Positions 34,355-34,400 of a stretch of DNA of 34,400 nt are shown in pieces. The stretch spans positions 1-34,400 of the forward strand of contig JAISRZ010000035.1 in assembly GCA_031273455.1 (NCBI GenBank), written 5' to 3'. The translations under genes and the position numbers were made by a program. This stretch comes from Deltaproteobacteria bacterium. Its GTDB lineage: Bacteria; Desulfobacterota; Desulfarculia; Adiutricales; Adiutricaceae. The notes under the pieces were generated by a model that was not told where the DNA came from, searched no databases, and saw nothing but the letters and a program-made list of their open reading frames with translations. Numbering within the stretch: position 1 is the stretch's first letter; each line of letters opens with the position of its first letter.

Positions 34355-34400
34355 CTTATATATCAAGAAAACATTTTACCTGTTTTTTTGATAGGTCATC

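Larger units (their letters stand above)
32967..34400. other. 1.4 kb right-end spacer, no gene
   Basis: No coding region is supported. Short frames at 33822-34004 (minus), 34007-34204 (plus) and 34015-34227 (minus) have no ribosome-binding site or recognisable content and overlap each other or repeats. The stretch contains a promoter at its left end, a hairpin cluster, an 18-bp direct repeat and a 14-bp tandem repeat, all listed. It is AT-rich, and the gene to the right lies outside the window. Confidence 0.55.

Overview
The window reads as a chromosomal segment of a Gram-negative bacterium. The evidence is a very large type V autotransporter, a heptose-bisphosphate phosphatase of LPS-core synthesis (GmhB), and an NtrB/NtrC-type sigma-54 two-component pair. 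Gene content (HDOD protein, NtrBC-type regulation, cobalamin riboswitch, URO-D-type methyltransferase, TrpB2) would fit a Desulfobacterota/deltaproteobacterial-type anaerobe, but this is an inference and no ribosomal marker is present. Coding density is only about 76 percent. Spacers are long and AT-rich, and two neighbouring genes carry nonsense mutations, suggesting a genome undergoing decay, perhaps host-associated.

Layout from the left: an HDOD regulator and transcription terminator rho (minus strand, 0.2-2.7 kb); a 0.54 kb rho leader with a consensus promoter; a complete group II intron with its reverse transcriptase/maturase (3.3-5.3 kb); a 2252-residue autotransporter (5.4-12.2 kb); a 1.2 kb spacer with tandem repeats and hairpins; then a minus-strand operon of sensor kinase, sigma-54 response regulator and a membrane protein that looks like a catalytically dead M48/Ste24 protease (13.4-17.7 kb).

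An AT-rich island (about 17.8-19.2 kb) holds two decayed genes: a small AT-hook protein and an AbiEi-like antitoxin. Next on the minus strand come purA, a CCA-adding-type nucleotidyltransferase and an AzgA-like NCS2 nucleobase permease. The permease is preceded by a complete promoter plus cobalamin riboswitch, the most interesting arrangement here.

A 1.4 kb spacer separates this from a plus-strand potABC-like ABC importer. That spacer holds a possible small RNA with its own promoter and terminator and an attenuator-like hairpin. The importer lacks a binding protein, and a perfect 34-bp palindrome separates potA from potB. Then come a stand-alone URO-D/MtaA-type protein (minus), a plus-strand cluster of isopropylmalate-dehydrogenase-family enzyme, gmhB and trpB2, and a membrane-anchored NTF2-like protein (minus) that seems to be transcribed without a leader. 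The last 1.4 kb holds only repeats and hairpins.

Functionally, purA and the nucleobase permease suggest purine metabolism. The riboswitch and the URO-D protein suggest cobamide-dependent chemistry.
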